Shown here one piece after another: positions 1 to 5,936 of a stretch of 12,152 nucleotides of DNA. The stretch spans positions 1-12,152 of the forward strand of contig DHKA01000079.1 in the NCBI GenBank assembly GCA_002404605.1, read 5' to 3'. This DNA is from Clostridiales bacterium UBA4706. Lineage in GTDB: Bacteria > Bacillota > Clostridia > Oscillospirales > Oscillospiraceae. Under the pieces are notes generated by a model that saw only the letters and a program-made list of their open reading frames with translations, searched no databases and was not told the DNA's origin. The position numbers and the translations under genes were made by a program. Position 1 is the first letter of the stretch. Each line of letters starts with the position of its first letter.

Positions 1-284
1 CTGTGCAGGTCAACGCCGTTGTCCAGAAGCATCGTGATCTCGGCGTTATCCGCTTTATCACCGAGAATTTCTCTGACCCAATCGTATTCGGGGAAAATGG
101 TAGTAACGATGCGAAGCGTTTTGCTGCTAGGAGCCGCCGTTGCTGTTGCCTCAGCCGTGGCCGCTGGCTGCGCTGTCGATGTAGCTTCCGGCGTCGGGCC
201 GGCCTCTTCGGTCGTCTGTCCGCAGCCAGCGAATACGCTGAAAAGCAAAAGAAATGCGAGAATAAGGGAACATGTTTTTTTCAT
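1..284 (-). CDS. Metal (Zn/Mn) ABC transporter substrate-binding lipoprotein, N-terminal part
   Basis: This is the first 94 codons of a gene cut by the left edge. The product begins MKKTCSLILA and has a lipoprotein signal peptide with the lipidated cysteine at residue 21 (FAGC). A Thr/Ala/Pro/Glu-rich linker follows (about 22-52). From residue 56 the sequence LRIVTTIFPEYDWVREILG, then LLDNGVDLH, matches the start of cluster A-I (ZnuA/TroA/AdcA) solute-binding proteins. In that family the His of the G-x-D-x-H motif (His94 here) is the first metal ligand. The protein would sit on the outer face of the membrane and deliver zinc or manganese to an importer lying beyond the window. The start is the ATG at 284, preceded by GGAGG (300-296) at 11 nt. 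It lies downstream of the 98-aa membrane protein gene, probably in one transcript, with a folded leader between them. Zinc versus manganese cannot be decided from this fragment. Confidence 0.85.
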   Translation of the reverse strand, partial: MKKTCSLILAFLLLFSVFAGCGQTTEEAGPTPEATSTAQPAATAEATATAAPSSKTLRIVTTIFPEYDWVREILGDKADNAEITMLLDNGVDLH

Positions 285-318
285 AATAAAAATAACCTCC
301 GGGTCAAAAAATAGACGC

Positions 319-382
319 AAAAAAGCAAGGGCCGCGGCAACGCCACACGAGCCTATCCGAAAACGGATAGACTACGCCCTTG
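319..382 (-). promoter_or_regulatory. Folded leader / attenuator-like element upstream of the metal-binding lipoprotein gene
   Basis: Reading the minus strand, an outer stem pairs CAAGGGC (382-376) with GCCCTTG (332-326). It encloses a perfect 7-bp hairpin CTATCCG-TTTT-CGGATAG (370-353) and a small second hairpin (about 344-334, GGC/GCC or GCG/CGC). The 3' strand of the outer stem runs through GC into TTTTTT (324-319), as in an intrinsic terminator. It lies between the stop of the 98-aa gene (400) and the start of the lipoprotein gene (284). It could be a partial terminator that lowers expression of the downstream gene, or the expression platform of a regulatory RNA. The folding is visible in the sequence; the regulatory role is inferred. 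I did not match it to any riboswitch class I know. Confidence 0.5.
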
Positions 383-399
383 TTGAAATGCTTCTATTT

Positions 400-696
400 T
401 TAATCCGAAAGTTTTACCTTAAGCGAAACAAGTGTAAATTGGGATGCCGCCGATGCGCAGCGGAAGGCAGTGCCGCGATACGCACCGCCGGACAGCGAGA
501 CGAGCACTGCCGCGGCCACGGCAAGCGTAATGAGACGCAGCGTATCCCGGCAGATGGCGATCTGGCGGCAGATCCGGCAGTCTTCTCCGGCACAGTCGTG
601 TCCGGTCTCCGCAGCAATATAGAAAACGGAAAACAGCATGACGATAGCAAGGAGCGCTGCTGTCAGCGCAAAAAGAACGCGGGTACGCTTCGCCAT
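400..696 (-). CDS. 98-aa two-span membrane protein with HDC-x4-C-x2-C motif, next to metal transporter gene
   Basis: The predicted protein has two hydrophobic segments (about residues 7-28 and 53-70). Between them is a short loop with the motif HDCAGEDCRICRQI: His33, Asp34, Cys35, Asp39, Cys40 and Cys43. The His/Asp/Cys cluster could bind a metal ion or form a disulfide outside the membrane. The C-terminus is TLVSLKVKLSD. Small membrane proteins of this kind are, from memory, found beside zinc ABC transporter genes in Firmicutes, but I know of no assigned function. The start at 696 has GGAGG six bases upstream. It follows the ferritin-like gene by 66 bp and precedes the metal-binding lipoprotein gene on the same strand, so a role in metal uptake or sensing is plausible but inferred. 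Existence of the gene is well supported; function is unknown. Confidence 0.75.
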   Translation of the reverse strand: MAKRTRVLFALTAALLAIVMLFSVFYIAAETGHDCAGEDCRICRQIAICRDTLRLITLAVAAAVLVSLSGGAYRGTAFRCASAASQFTLVSLKVKLSD

Positions 697-762
697 TTCT
701 GTCCTCCTTTGCTACGGATCCATTTCCCCTTATACTCTCCTCCCGCCGTTTTGTCAAGCACT

Positions 763-1215
763 TTATCGCAGCGAGAGCGTGAGCAGACGCGCCGCAGCGC
801 TCTCCTCGGCGCGGCACTCTGCGGCAAAGCGGCGCGCCGTTTCCGGTGCGAGGGGCAGGGTGTTCTCCTTTGCGCTCTCATAGAGCCGCGCCCGCGCGCG
901 GGCCAAAAGCACGATCTGCCGCAGCGCCGAAAGGACGCCCGGCGGCGTACCGGGGCGAAGCTGCGGCGCTCTCTCCCCTTCGCGGAGGAAAAATTCGGCG
1001 TGCAGTGCCCGCCGCCGCGTCTCACAGCGGCGCAGCGCTTCGCCGAAAGCATTCTGACACGCACGGCTTGTGCGCATAAGATAGCGCAGCCGCGCCGCAG
1101 TCTCCGCCTCAAGACGAACCCCCTCGCGCAGCGCGTCCGGCGCTTCCCTCTCTTTCTCCGGCGCAGCTGGCCCATATACGCGCTCCAATACGCGCTTCAT
1201 ACGCTCGGTATCCAT
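763..1215 (-). CDS. Alpha-helical protein, probably a degenerate ferritin-like domain protein
   Basis: A 150-residue, strongly charged, helix-forming protein rich in Arg, Glu, Ala and Leu, with no signal peptide or membrane span. Two blocks (about residues 39-82 and 94-147) repeat a helix-pair pattern: an acidic or aromatic helix (ETAARLRYL; RARARLYESA), then a helix with Glu followed by hydrophobics (CETRRRALHAEFFLREGE; AAECRAEESAAARLL). This resembles the two-fold helix layout of ferritin-like proteins in Clostridia. The expected E-x-x-H iron-ligand pairs are mostly missing: residues 65-68 read ETRR and 137-140 read EESA. If related, it has probably lost a di-iron site. The start is the ATG at 1215, with GGGAGG seven bases upstream. 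It is the promoter-proximal gene of the minus-strand unit. The fold assignment is an inference; a plain hypothetical protein is the fallback. Confidence 0.6.
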   Translation of the reverse strand: MDTERMKRVLERVYGPAAPEKEREAPDALREGVRLEAETAARLRYLMRTSRACQNAFGEALRRCETRRRALHAEFFLREGERAPQLRPGTPPGVLSALRQIVLLARARARLYESAKENTLPLAPETARRFAAECRAEESAAARLLTLSLR

Positions 1216-1266
1216 ACGACCGCCTCCCAGTACAGTCTATTCCACCGCGGCGCTTCGGTTCCCGTC

Positions 1267-1295
1267 TTGCAATCCGCGTCAAACTATGCCATAAT
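1267..1295 (+). promoter_or_regulatory. Probable promoter of rsmE
   Basis: TTGCAA (1267-1272) and CATAAT (1290-1295) are separated by 17 bp and lie 35 bp upstream of the chosen rsmE start. The spacing is ideal for a vegetative sigma factor. The region is shared with the divergent minus-strand unit starting at 1215, for which I see no equally good promoter. Confidence 0.6.
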
Positions 1296-1329
1296 AAGAA
1301 ATAATGTTATGTGTGGGAGGATGCTGCTC

Positions 1330-2064
1330 ATGCCGAGATTCTTTCTCTCCGGCGGAAGCTCGATCGCCGGGGGTACGGCGTTTATTCTGGGAGAGGACGC
1401 CGCGCACGCCAAGGTGCTGCGCCTTCGCGTCGGCGACACGATGATCGTGTGCGACGGCGGCAAGGACCACCACTGCACCGTTACGAAGATCACGCCCAAC
1501 GAGGTCGAGGCCGAGATTTTTGAGGTCGTCCCCTGCCAGGGCGAGCCGAGCGTGCACACCGTCATTCTCGCGGGCCTTCCCAAGGGCAGCGACAAGGCCG
1601 ACTACATTCTCCAGAAATGCACCGAAGCGGGCGCATCGGAGATCTATTTCTTTGCCTCCAGCCGGTGCGTGGCGCGCATCCAGGGCGACGCGGACAAAAA
1701 GATCGCCCGCTGGCAGCGCATTGCCGAAGAAGCCGCCAAGCAGTCCGGCCGCGGCGTGATCCCCACCGTCGGATTTCTGCCCGATCTCGCGGAGGCCTTC
1801 AACAAGGCGAACGCCACCGCGCTGCCGCTCTTTATGTACGAGACCGGCGAGCGCGAAACGCTGCGCGAGGCCGTGGAAAGTGCAGGAAATATCGCCTCTG
1901 CCGCCATTCTCACCGGTCCGGAGGGCGGCTTTGAACCGTTTGAGGCGGAGCTTGCCCGCATTATGAAGCTGCACATCTGCTCGATGGGCCCGCGCATCTT
2001 CCGCTGCGAGACTGCGCCGGTCGCCGCGCTCTCGGCGCTCATGTACGCCACCGGCAATATGTAA
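1330..2064 (+). CDS. rsmE: 16S rRNA (uracil-1498-N3)-methyltransferase RsmE
   Basis: A 244-residue protein of the usual RsmE length. This SPOUT-class enzyme uses S-adenosylmethionine to methylate N3 of U1498 in helix 44 of 16S rRNA, acting on the assembled 30S subunit in the cytoplasm. The N-terminal part (about 1-70) fits the PUA-like RNA-binding domain, including MPRFFL and the EDAAHAKVLRLRVGD motif. The C-terminal SPOUT knot carries LTGPEGGF (194-201) and SMGPRIFRCETAPVAAL (218-234), corresponding to the family motifs GPEGG(F/W) and LGxRILRxETA that form the SAM pocket. KGSDKADYILQKCTEAG (85-101) is also typical. I place the start at ATG 1330 because the GGGAGG at 1315-1320 would touch the upstream in-frame ATG at 1321 but is 9 nt from 1330. 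The gene appears monocistronic, with its own promoter and a hairpin downstream. Confidence 0.95.
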   Translation: MPRFFLSGGSSIAGGTAFILGEDAAHAKVLRLRVGDTMIVCDGGKDHHCTVTKITPNEVEAEIFEVVPCQGEPSVHTVILAGLPKGSDKADYILQKCTEAGASEIYFFASSRCVARIQGDADKKIARWQRIAEEAAKQSGRGVIPTVGFLPDLAEAFNKANATALPLFMYETGERETLREAVESAGNIASAAILTGPEGGFEPFEAELARIMKLHICSMGPRIFRCETAPVAALSALMYATGNM

Positions 2065-2101
2065 AAAACTTCTTTCTTTTTTCTGTATATTTCATCGAAT
2101 C

Positions 2102-2132
2102 GCCCGCGAAAAAGCATTGCTTTTCCGCGGGC
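2102..2132 (+). terminator. Hairpin after rsmE (weak intrinsic terminator)
   Basis: GCCCGCG (2102-2108) pairs with CGCGGGC (2126-2132). After one A/C mismatch, AAAAGC pairs with GCTTTT around a three-base ATT loop. The stem is strong, but the following ATTCTGTTAC has only a poor U tract, so termination may be partial. It starts 37 bp after the rsmE stop. Confidence 0.55.
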
Positions 2133-2145
2133 ATTCTGTTACAAT
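2117..2145 (+). promoter_or_regulatory. Candidate extended -10 promoter for the hom-lysC-asd operon
   Basis: TTGCTT (2117-2122) and TACAAT (2140-2145) are separated by 17 bp, with a TG dinucleotide at 2137-2138 that gives an extended -10. It would give a leader of roughly 60 nt before hom. The -35 box lies inside the right arm of the rsmE hairpin. A second, less well-spaced AT-rich candidate is TATAAC (2184-2189). No lysine riboswitch or T-box could fit in so short a leader. Confidence 0.4.
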
Positions 2146-2213
2146 GCGTTCTGTCGAGAACATTTGTTGTCAAGCAGAGGACATATAACCTTTTAGAGAA
2201 AGAAGGCGATGCC

Positions 2214-3368
2214 GTGAAAGCTGCGGTTTTGGGATACGGTACGGTCGGCGCGGGCGTTTACCAGATGTTGCTGGACGCCCCCGGCATGGAGGCGGGGCCG
2301 GTACTCGTGCGCCCCGGGAAGGCGGTCGAGAGCTTCATGGTGAGCGACGCCGCGCTCATTTTCGGCGACCCGACAGTGGACGCCGTAGTGGAAACGCTCG
2401 GCGGGCTCGACCCGGCCTATTCCTACGGTATGCGCGCGCTCGAGGCCGGGAAGCACTTTATCACCGCGAACAAGGCGATGGTCGCAGCGCACGGCCTGGA
2501 GCTTGCAGCGCTCGCGCGGGAAAAGGGCGCGGCGTTTCTCTTCGGCGCGGCGTGCGGCGGCGGCGTGCCGTTTCTCCACAATCTCGCGCTCTCGGCGGAG
2601 ACCGACCGCATTGAGGCCGTTTCCGGCATTTTGAACGGCACGACGAACTATATGCTCGACGCCATGCAGCGCCGCAGTCTTTCCTACGGCGATGCGCTCC
2701 GGGAAGCGCAGGCGCTCGGCTATGCTGAGGCCGACCCGACGGCGGACGTCTCCGGGCTCGACGCACTGCGGAAAATGCAGCTTGCATGCGCGGCCGCCTT
2801 CGGCGTACTGCCGCAAAGCGGCATGCTCTGCGAGGGCATGGAACACTTCACCGCCGCAGATGTGGAGGATATCCAAAGTCGCGGCCTCGTCTGCCGCCTT
2901 ATCGCGCGCGGCTGCCGCGCCGGGGACACCGTTTCGTCGTATGTGGAGCCGGTGCTCTTTCCCCGCGCCGCGCCGGAGAGCTCGGTTTTTGAAAACAACA
3001 ACATGGCGCGCTACACCGGCAAACGCTGCGGCTCCATCGTGCTGATGGGGCAGGGCGCGGGCCGTTTCCCTACCGCTTCGGCGGTGCTGCGCGATCTTGC
3101 CGCGGCGCAGCAGGGCGTGCGATCCATGTTCCCGGAAAACTGCCGTGCCGCGGAAGCCGATAACCGCGAAGCGGTGCATTCCTACTATATCCGCACCGGC
3201 GGCTTTGCCGTCGTTCGCCTCCCGCTCCGGTCGGTGCTCGCGCAGGGCGACGTTGTCCGCGCCGTGACCGAGCCGATGAGCGCGGAGAAAATGCACACGC
3301 TCGCACAGAACATCCGCAAGGACGGAAACGATCTGTTCTTCGCGGCGCTGGAGGAAGAACTATGCTGA
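2214..3368 (+). CDS. hom: Homoserine dehydrogenase
   Basis: A 384-residue enzyme that reduces aspartate 4-semialdehyde to homoserine with NAD(P)H, the entry to threonine and methionine synthesis. The N-terminal Rossmann motif is GYGTVGAGV (7-15), with TANK at 84-87. The catalytic domain carries GILNGTTNYML (138-148) and AEADPTADVSGLDALRK (171-187). Glu172, Asp183 and Lys187 have the spacing of the known catalytic residues of the family. The C-terminal 70-80 residues (SYYIRT onward) look like a shortened ACT domain without the usual GVLAxI region, so feedback control by threonine may be reduced. The start is GTG at 2214: the nearby ATG at 2209 is followed at once by a stop codon. A weak GAAGG site precedes it. 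The stop overlaps the lysC start by 7 bp, implying translational coupling. Confidence 0.94.
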   Translation: MKAAVLGYGTVGAGVYQMLLDAPGMEAGPVLVRPGKAVESFMVSDAALIFGDPTVDAVVETLGGLDPAYSYGMRALEAGKHFITANKAMVAAHGLELAALAREKGAAFLFGAACGGGVPFLHNLALSAETDRIEAVSGILNGTTNYMLDAMQRRSLSYGDALREAQALGYAEADPTADVSGLDALRKMQLACAAAFGVLPQSGMLCEGMEHFTAADVEDIQSRGLVCRLIARGCRAGDTVSSYVEPVLFPRAAPESSVFENNNMARYTGKRCGSIVLMGQGAGRFPTASAVLRDLAAAQQGVRSMFPENCRAAEADNREAVHSYYIRTGGFAVVRLPLRSVLAQGDVVRAVTEPMSAEKMHTLAQNIRKDGNDLFFAALEEELC

Positions 3369-4675
3369 AAGTATGCAAATTCGGCGGCTCGTCCGTCGCA
3401 GGGGCGGAGCAGTTCCGCAAGGTGCGCGATATCGTTCTCTCCGATCCGTCGCGCCGCGTCGTCGTCATCTCGGCCGCCGGAAAGCGCACGAGCGACGATC
3501 ACAAGCTCACCGATCTTCTCTATCTCTGCCACGCGCATCTGACCTACGGCGTCTCCTGCGCCGACATTCTCGCCGCGATCCGCTCCCGGTTCGTCTCCAT
3601 CCGCGACGAGCTGGGTCTTTCCTACCGCGTGGAGGACGAATTCGACGCTTACGCCGCGACGCTCTCGCGCGACACGAGCGTAGATGAGCTCGTCTCCCGC
3701 GGCGAATACTTCACCGCGCGGCTCATGGCCGAAACGCTCGGTTACACCTTCGTAGATGCCGCCGACTGCGTGTTCTTCGGCTTTGACGGCCAGTTTGACC
3801 GTGCCCGCACCGATGCCGCCATCGCCGCGGCGCTTGAAAAGAACGGGAAGATCGTCCTCCCCGGCTTCTACGGCCGCGTGCCGACCGGGAAGATCAAGGT
3901 AATGACGCGCGGCGGCAGCGACATCACCGGCGCGCTCGCCGCAGCCGCGGTGAACGCGGACATATACGAAAACTGGACGGACGTCTCCGGTATATTGATG
4001 GCCGATCCCCGCATTGTGGATGATCCCCGGCCCATCCCCCGCATCACGTATGCGGAGCTGCGCGAAATGGCGTTCATGGGCGCTTCGGTGCTGCATGAGG
4101 AATCCATCCTCCCGGTGAAGGAGAAGGGCATCTCGCTCAATATCCGCAACACGAACCGCCCGGACGAGCCCGGCACGTTCATCGTAGAGCATATCGAAAG
4201 CGAAAGCGAGCTTGAGCGCCCGATCACCGGCATTGCCGGGCGGCGCAACTTCACGATCCTCACGGTGCTCAAGCGCAACATGAACGCCTCCACGACGCTC
4301 TGCAACGCGCTGGAAATTCTCGACCGCTACCACGCGAGCGTGGAGCACATCACGCTGGGGCTGGACAGCTTCGCGCTCGTCGTCTCGTCGGCAGCACTCG
4401 AAAATACACTCTACGATGTGATCGCCGACATTCAGAAGACCTGCCGCCCGGACGATGTGCGCGTGCAGGACGGCATTGCGCTCGTCGCTGCCGTGGGCCG
4501 CAAAATGCCCGCCCGGCCCGGCACGTCCGGCAAGCTCTTCCAGGCGCTCGGCGAGCATGGGCTGAACATCCGCACCATCGCCCAGGGCGCGGACGAGCTT
4601 TCGATCATTGTGGGTGTGGAAAACTGTGATTTTGAAAAGGCGATCCGCGTATTGTATGACGGGTTCACCGGCTGA
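3362..4675 (+). CDS. lysC: Aspartate kinase (monofunctional, tandem ACT)
   Basis: A 437-residue enzyme that phosphorylates aspartate, the first step of lysine, threonine and methionine synthesis. The N-terminal kinase motif KFGGSSVAG is at residues 6-14, SRGE at 112-115, and the nucleotide-binding segment MTRGGSDITGALAAAA at 181-196. YENWTDVSGILMADPRIV (202-219) is also characteristic. Residues from about 295 form two ACT domains, including TSGKLFQALGEHGLNIRTI near the end; in this family they bind lysine and/or threonine as feedback inhibitors. The length and tandem ACT layout fit the monofunctional class without an internal start. The start ATG (3362) overlaps the end of hom, and asd begins 18 bp after its stop, so the three genes form one operon. 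Confidence 0.95.
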   Translation: MLKVCKFGGSSVAGAEQFRKVRDIVLSDPSRRVVVISAAGKRTSDDHKLTDLLYLCHAHLTYGVSCADILAAIRSRFVSIRDELGLSYRVEDEFDAYAATLSRDTSVDELVSRGEYFTARLMAETLGYTFVDAADCVFFGFDGQFDRARTDAAIAAALEKNGKIVLPGFYGRVPTGKIKVMTRGGSDITGALAAAAVNADIYENWTDVSGILMADPRIVDDPRPIPRITYAELREMAFMGASVLHEESILPVKEKGISLNIRNTNRPDEPGTFIVEHIESESELERPITGIAGRRNFTILTVLKRNMNASTTLCNALEILDRYHASVEHITLGLDSFALVVSSAALENTLYDVIADIQKTCRPDDVRVQDGIALVAAVGRKMPARPGTSGKLFQALGEHGLNIRTIAQGADELSIIVGVENCDFEKAIRVLYDGFTG

Positions 4676-4693
4676 CGGAAAGGAGATCCTCTT

Positions 4694-5692
4694 ATGAAAA
4701 ACTGCAATATCGCCATTCTCGGCGCGACCGGCGCGGTCGGCCGCGAAATGCTCAACGTACTGGAAGAATACGACATCCCCGTTTCGCGTCTCAAGCTTCT
4801 CTCGAGCGCGCGCAGCGCAGGGAGCAATATTTCCTTCCGCGGGGAGGAACTCACCGTGGAGGAGGCGACGGACGCTTCGTTCGAAGGGATGGACTTTGTT
4901 CTTGGCGCGGTAAAGAGCGGCATGTCCCGTGCGTTTGCCCCGGCCATCGTGAAAAGCGGCGCGGTGTATATCGACAACAGCTCCGCCTTCCGCATGGATC
5001 CAGCCATCCCGCTCGTTGTGCCGGAGATCAACGGCGAGGATGCGAAGAGCAATTCCGGCATCATCGCCAATCCCAACTGCTCCACGATCATCACCGCCAT
5101 GGCCGTCGGCGCGCTCAACCGCCTCTCGCCGATCGAGAGCATGGTCGCATGCACCTATCAGGCCGTGTCCGGTGCCGGACAGGGTGGGCTCGAGGAGCTG
5201 GAGCGCCAGATGGATGCGCTCGCTCGCGGCGAAAAGTGCGAGGCAAAGGTATTCCCCACGCAGATCGCGCTCAATGTCATCCCGTTCATCGGCAGCATGC
5301 TCGATAATCTCTACACCGATGAAGAAATGAAAATGCAAAACGAGGGGCGAAAGATCCTGCATCTCCCCGAGCTTCGCGTTACCTGCACCTGCGTGCGCGT
5401 GCCGGTCATGCGCTCGCACTCCATCGCCGTCACGGTGCGGACGAAGGAAAAGATCACCGTCGCCGAGGCGAACAACGCCATCCGCGCCTTCCCCGGCTGC
5501 CGTCTGATCGAGGACTACGAGGGCCGGTGCTACCCCACCCCGCTCGACACGAGCGGACAGGACCTTGTCTGGGTCGGCCGCGTGCGCGAGGATCTCACGC
5601 AGGAAAACGCTCTCACGCTCTGGTGCTGCGGCGACCAGATCCGCAAGGGCGCGGCGAGCAACGCCGTACAGATCTTGAAATACCTTCTGTAA
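4694..5692 (+). CDS. asd: Aspartate-semialdehyde dehydrogenase
   Basis: A 332-residue enzyme that reduces aspartyl phosphate to aspartate 4-semialdehyde with NADPH, linking the kinase encoded just upstream to homoserine dehydrogenase encoded first in the operon. It has the N-terminal dinucleotide motif ILGATGAVG (8-16), the active-site segment ANPNCSTI with nucleophile Cys129, YQAVSGAGQGG (155-165), and the catalytic histidine in VPVMRSHS (His242). Length and motifs are normal for the bacterial enzyme. AAAGGAGAT lies 7 nt before the ATG. No thrB, thrC or dapA is next to it; transcription appears to end at the terminator just downstream. Confidence in the identity is very high. Confidence 0.96.
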   Translation: MKNCNIAILGATGAVGREMLNVLEEYDIPVSRLKLLSSARSAGSNISFRGEELTVEEATDASFEGMDFVLGAVKSGMSRAFAPAIVKSGAVYIDNSSAFRMDPAIPLVVPEINGEDAKSNSGIIANPNCSTIITAMAVGALNRLSPIESMVACTYQAVSGAGQGGLEELERQMDALARGEKCEAKVFPTQIALNVIPFIGSMLDNLYTDEEMKMQNEGRKILHLPELRVTCTCVRVPVMRSHSIAVTVRTKEKITVAEANNAIRAFPGCRLIEDYEGRCYPTPLDTSGQDLVWVGRVREDLTQENALTLWCCGDQIRKGAASNAVQILKYLL

Positions 5693-5710
5693 GCGTTTTA
5701 TTCATATGCA

Positions 5711-5754
5711 AATATCCGGCAGTCTGCTCGCGGGCAGGCTGCCGGATATTTTTT
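5711..5754 (+). terminator. Intrinsic terminator of the hom-lysC-asd operon
   Basis: AATATCCGGCAG (5711-5722) pairs perfectly with CTGCCGGATATT (5739-5750). The stem extends inward with further G-C and G-U pairs around a CGCG-type loop. A run of T follows directly (5749-5754). It lies 19 bp after the asd stop. Confidence 0.93.
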
Positions 5755-5859
5755 CACTCATCGCGTACAATTATGCACAAAGCGTTTGGATAATATTCCG
5801 TATTTGCCGTATATTATTTATAATATTACAAATATTCCGAATTTTTTCTCATTTTTGTG

Positions 5860-5888
5860 TTGACTCGCGTGGATAATTATGCTAATAT
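5860..5888 (+). promoter_or_regulatory. Near-consensus promoter of the importer operon
   Basis: TTGACT, a 17-bp spacer and TAATAT give an almost perfect vegetative promoter. Transcription should start near 5895, giving a leader of about 40 nt. The same hexamers and spacing recur at 10003-10031 before the 32-residue protein gene. Confidence 0.85.
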
Positions 5889-5899
5889 TCGCACCATCT

Positions 5900-5913
5900 T
5901 AAATAAAAATTCA
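5900..5913 (+). promoter_or_regulatory. Possible ARG box (ArgR/AhrC operator)
   Basis: TAAATAAAAATTCA matches the ArgR/AhrC operator core TGAATWWWWATTCA at 13 of 14 positions, just downstream of the predicted transcription start, where repressor binding would block initiation. A weaker match, TGGATAATTATGCT (11 of 14), lies at 5870-5883 in the promoter spacer. The match is seen; the regulator is inferred, and AT-rich DNA gives chance matches. Confidence 0.4.
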
Positions 5914-5936
5914 TTTCGCGATGGAGGCACACAACA

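Larger units (their letters stand above)
5755..5936 (+). promoter_or_regulatory. AT-rich control region of the amino acid importer operon
   Basis: The 182-bp space between the asd terminator and the importer is far more AT-rich than the coding regions and holds no gene. The 9-mer AATATTCCG occurs at 5792-5800 and again at 5831-5839. TATTATTTATAATATTA (5812-5828) lies between them and could act as an UP element or repressor site. The core promoter is TTGACT (5860-5865), a 17-bp spacer and TAATAT (5883-5888). The ribosome binding site GGAGG is at 5923-5927. Confidence 0.7.

Noticed and set aside
663..1175. 170-codon minus-strand frame overlapping the ferritin-like gene
   Set aside because: It is extremely Arg-rich and lacks a ribosome binding site, while the 763-1215 frame has GGGAGG at the right distance and a helical protein pattern.
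1321..1329. Alternative rsmE start at ATG 1321
   Set aside because: The GGGAGG at 1315-1320 touches this ATG, leaving no spacing; the ATG at 1330 has 9 nt and the family-typical MPRFFL start.
19..2064. A very long plus-strand open frame running into rsmE
   Set aside because: Only the part from 1330 matches a protein family. The upstream part runs antisense to three genes that have good ribosome binding sites, and its composition is low-complexity Arg/Ala.
2133..2213. Lysine riboswitch or T-box leader before hom
   Set aside because: The leader is under 80 bp and shows neither a T-box sequence nor the multi-helix lysine aptamer.
2193..3296. 367-codon minus-strand open frame
   Set aside because: It is a shadow of hom; the His/Arg/Ala-rich translation has no recognisable domain or ribosome binding site.
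3185..5419. 744-codon minus-strand open frame
   Set aside because: It lies antisense to lysC and asd, whose motifs are unmistakable. Long antisense frames are expected in GC-rich DNA, and the translation shows no family features.
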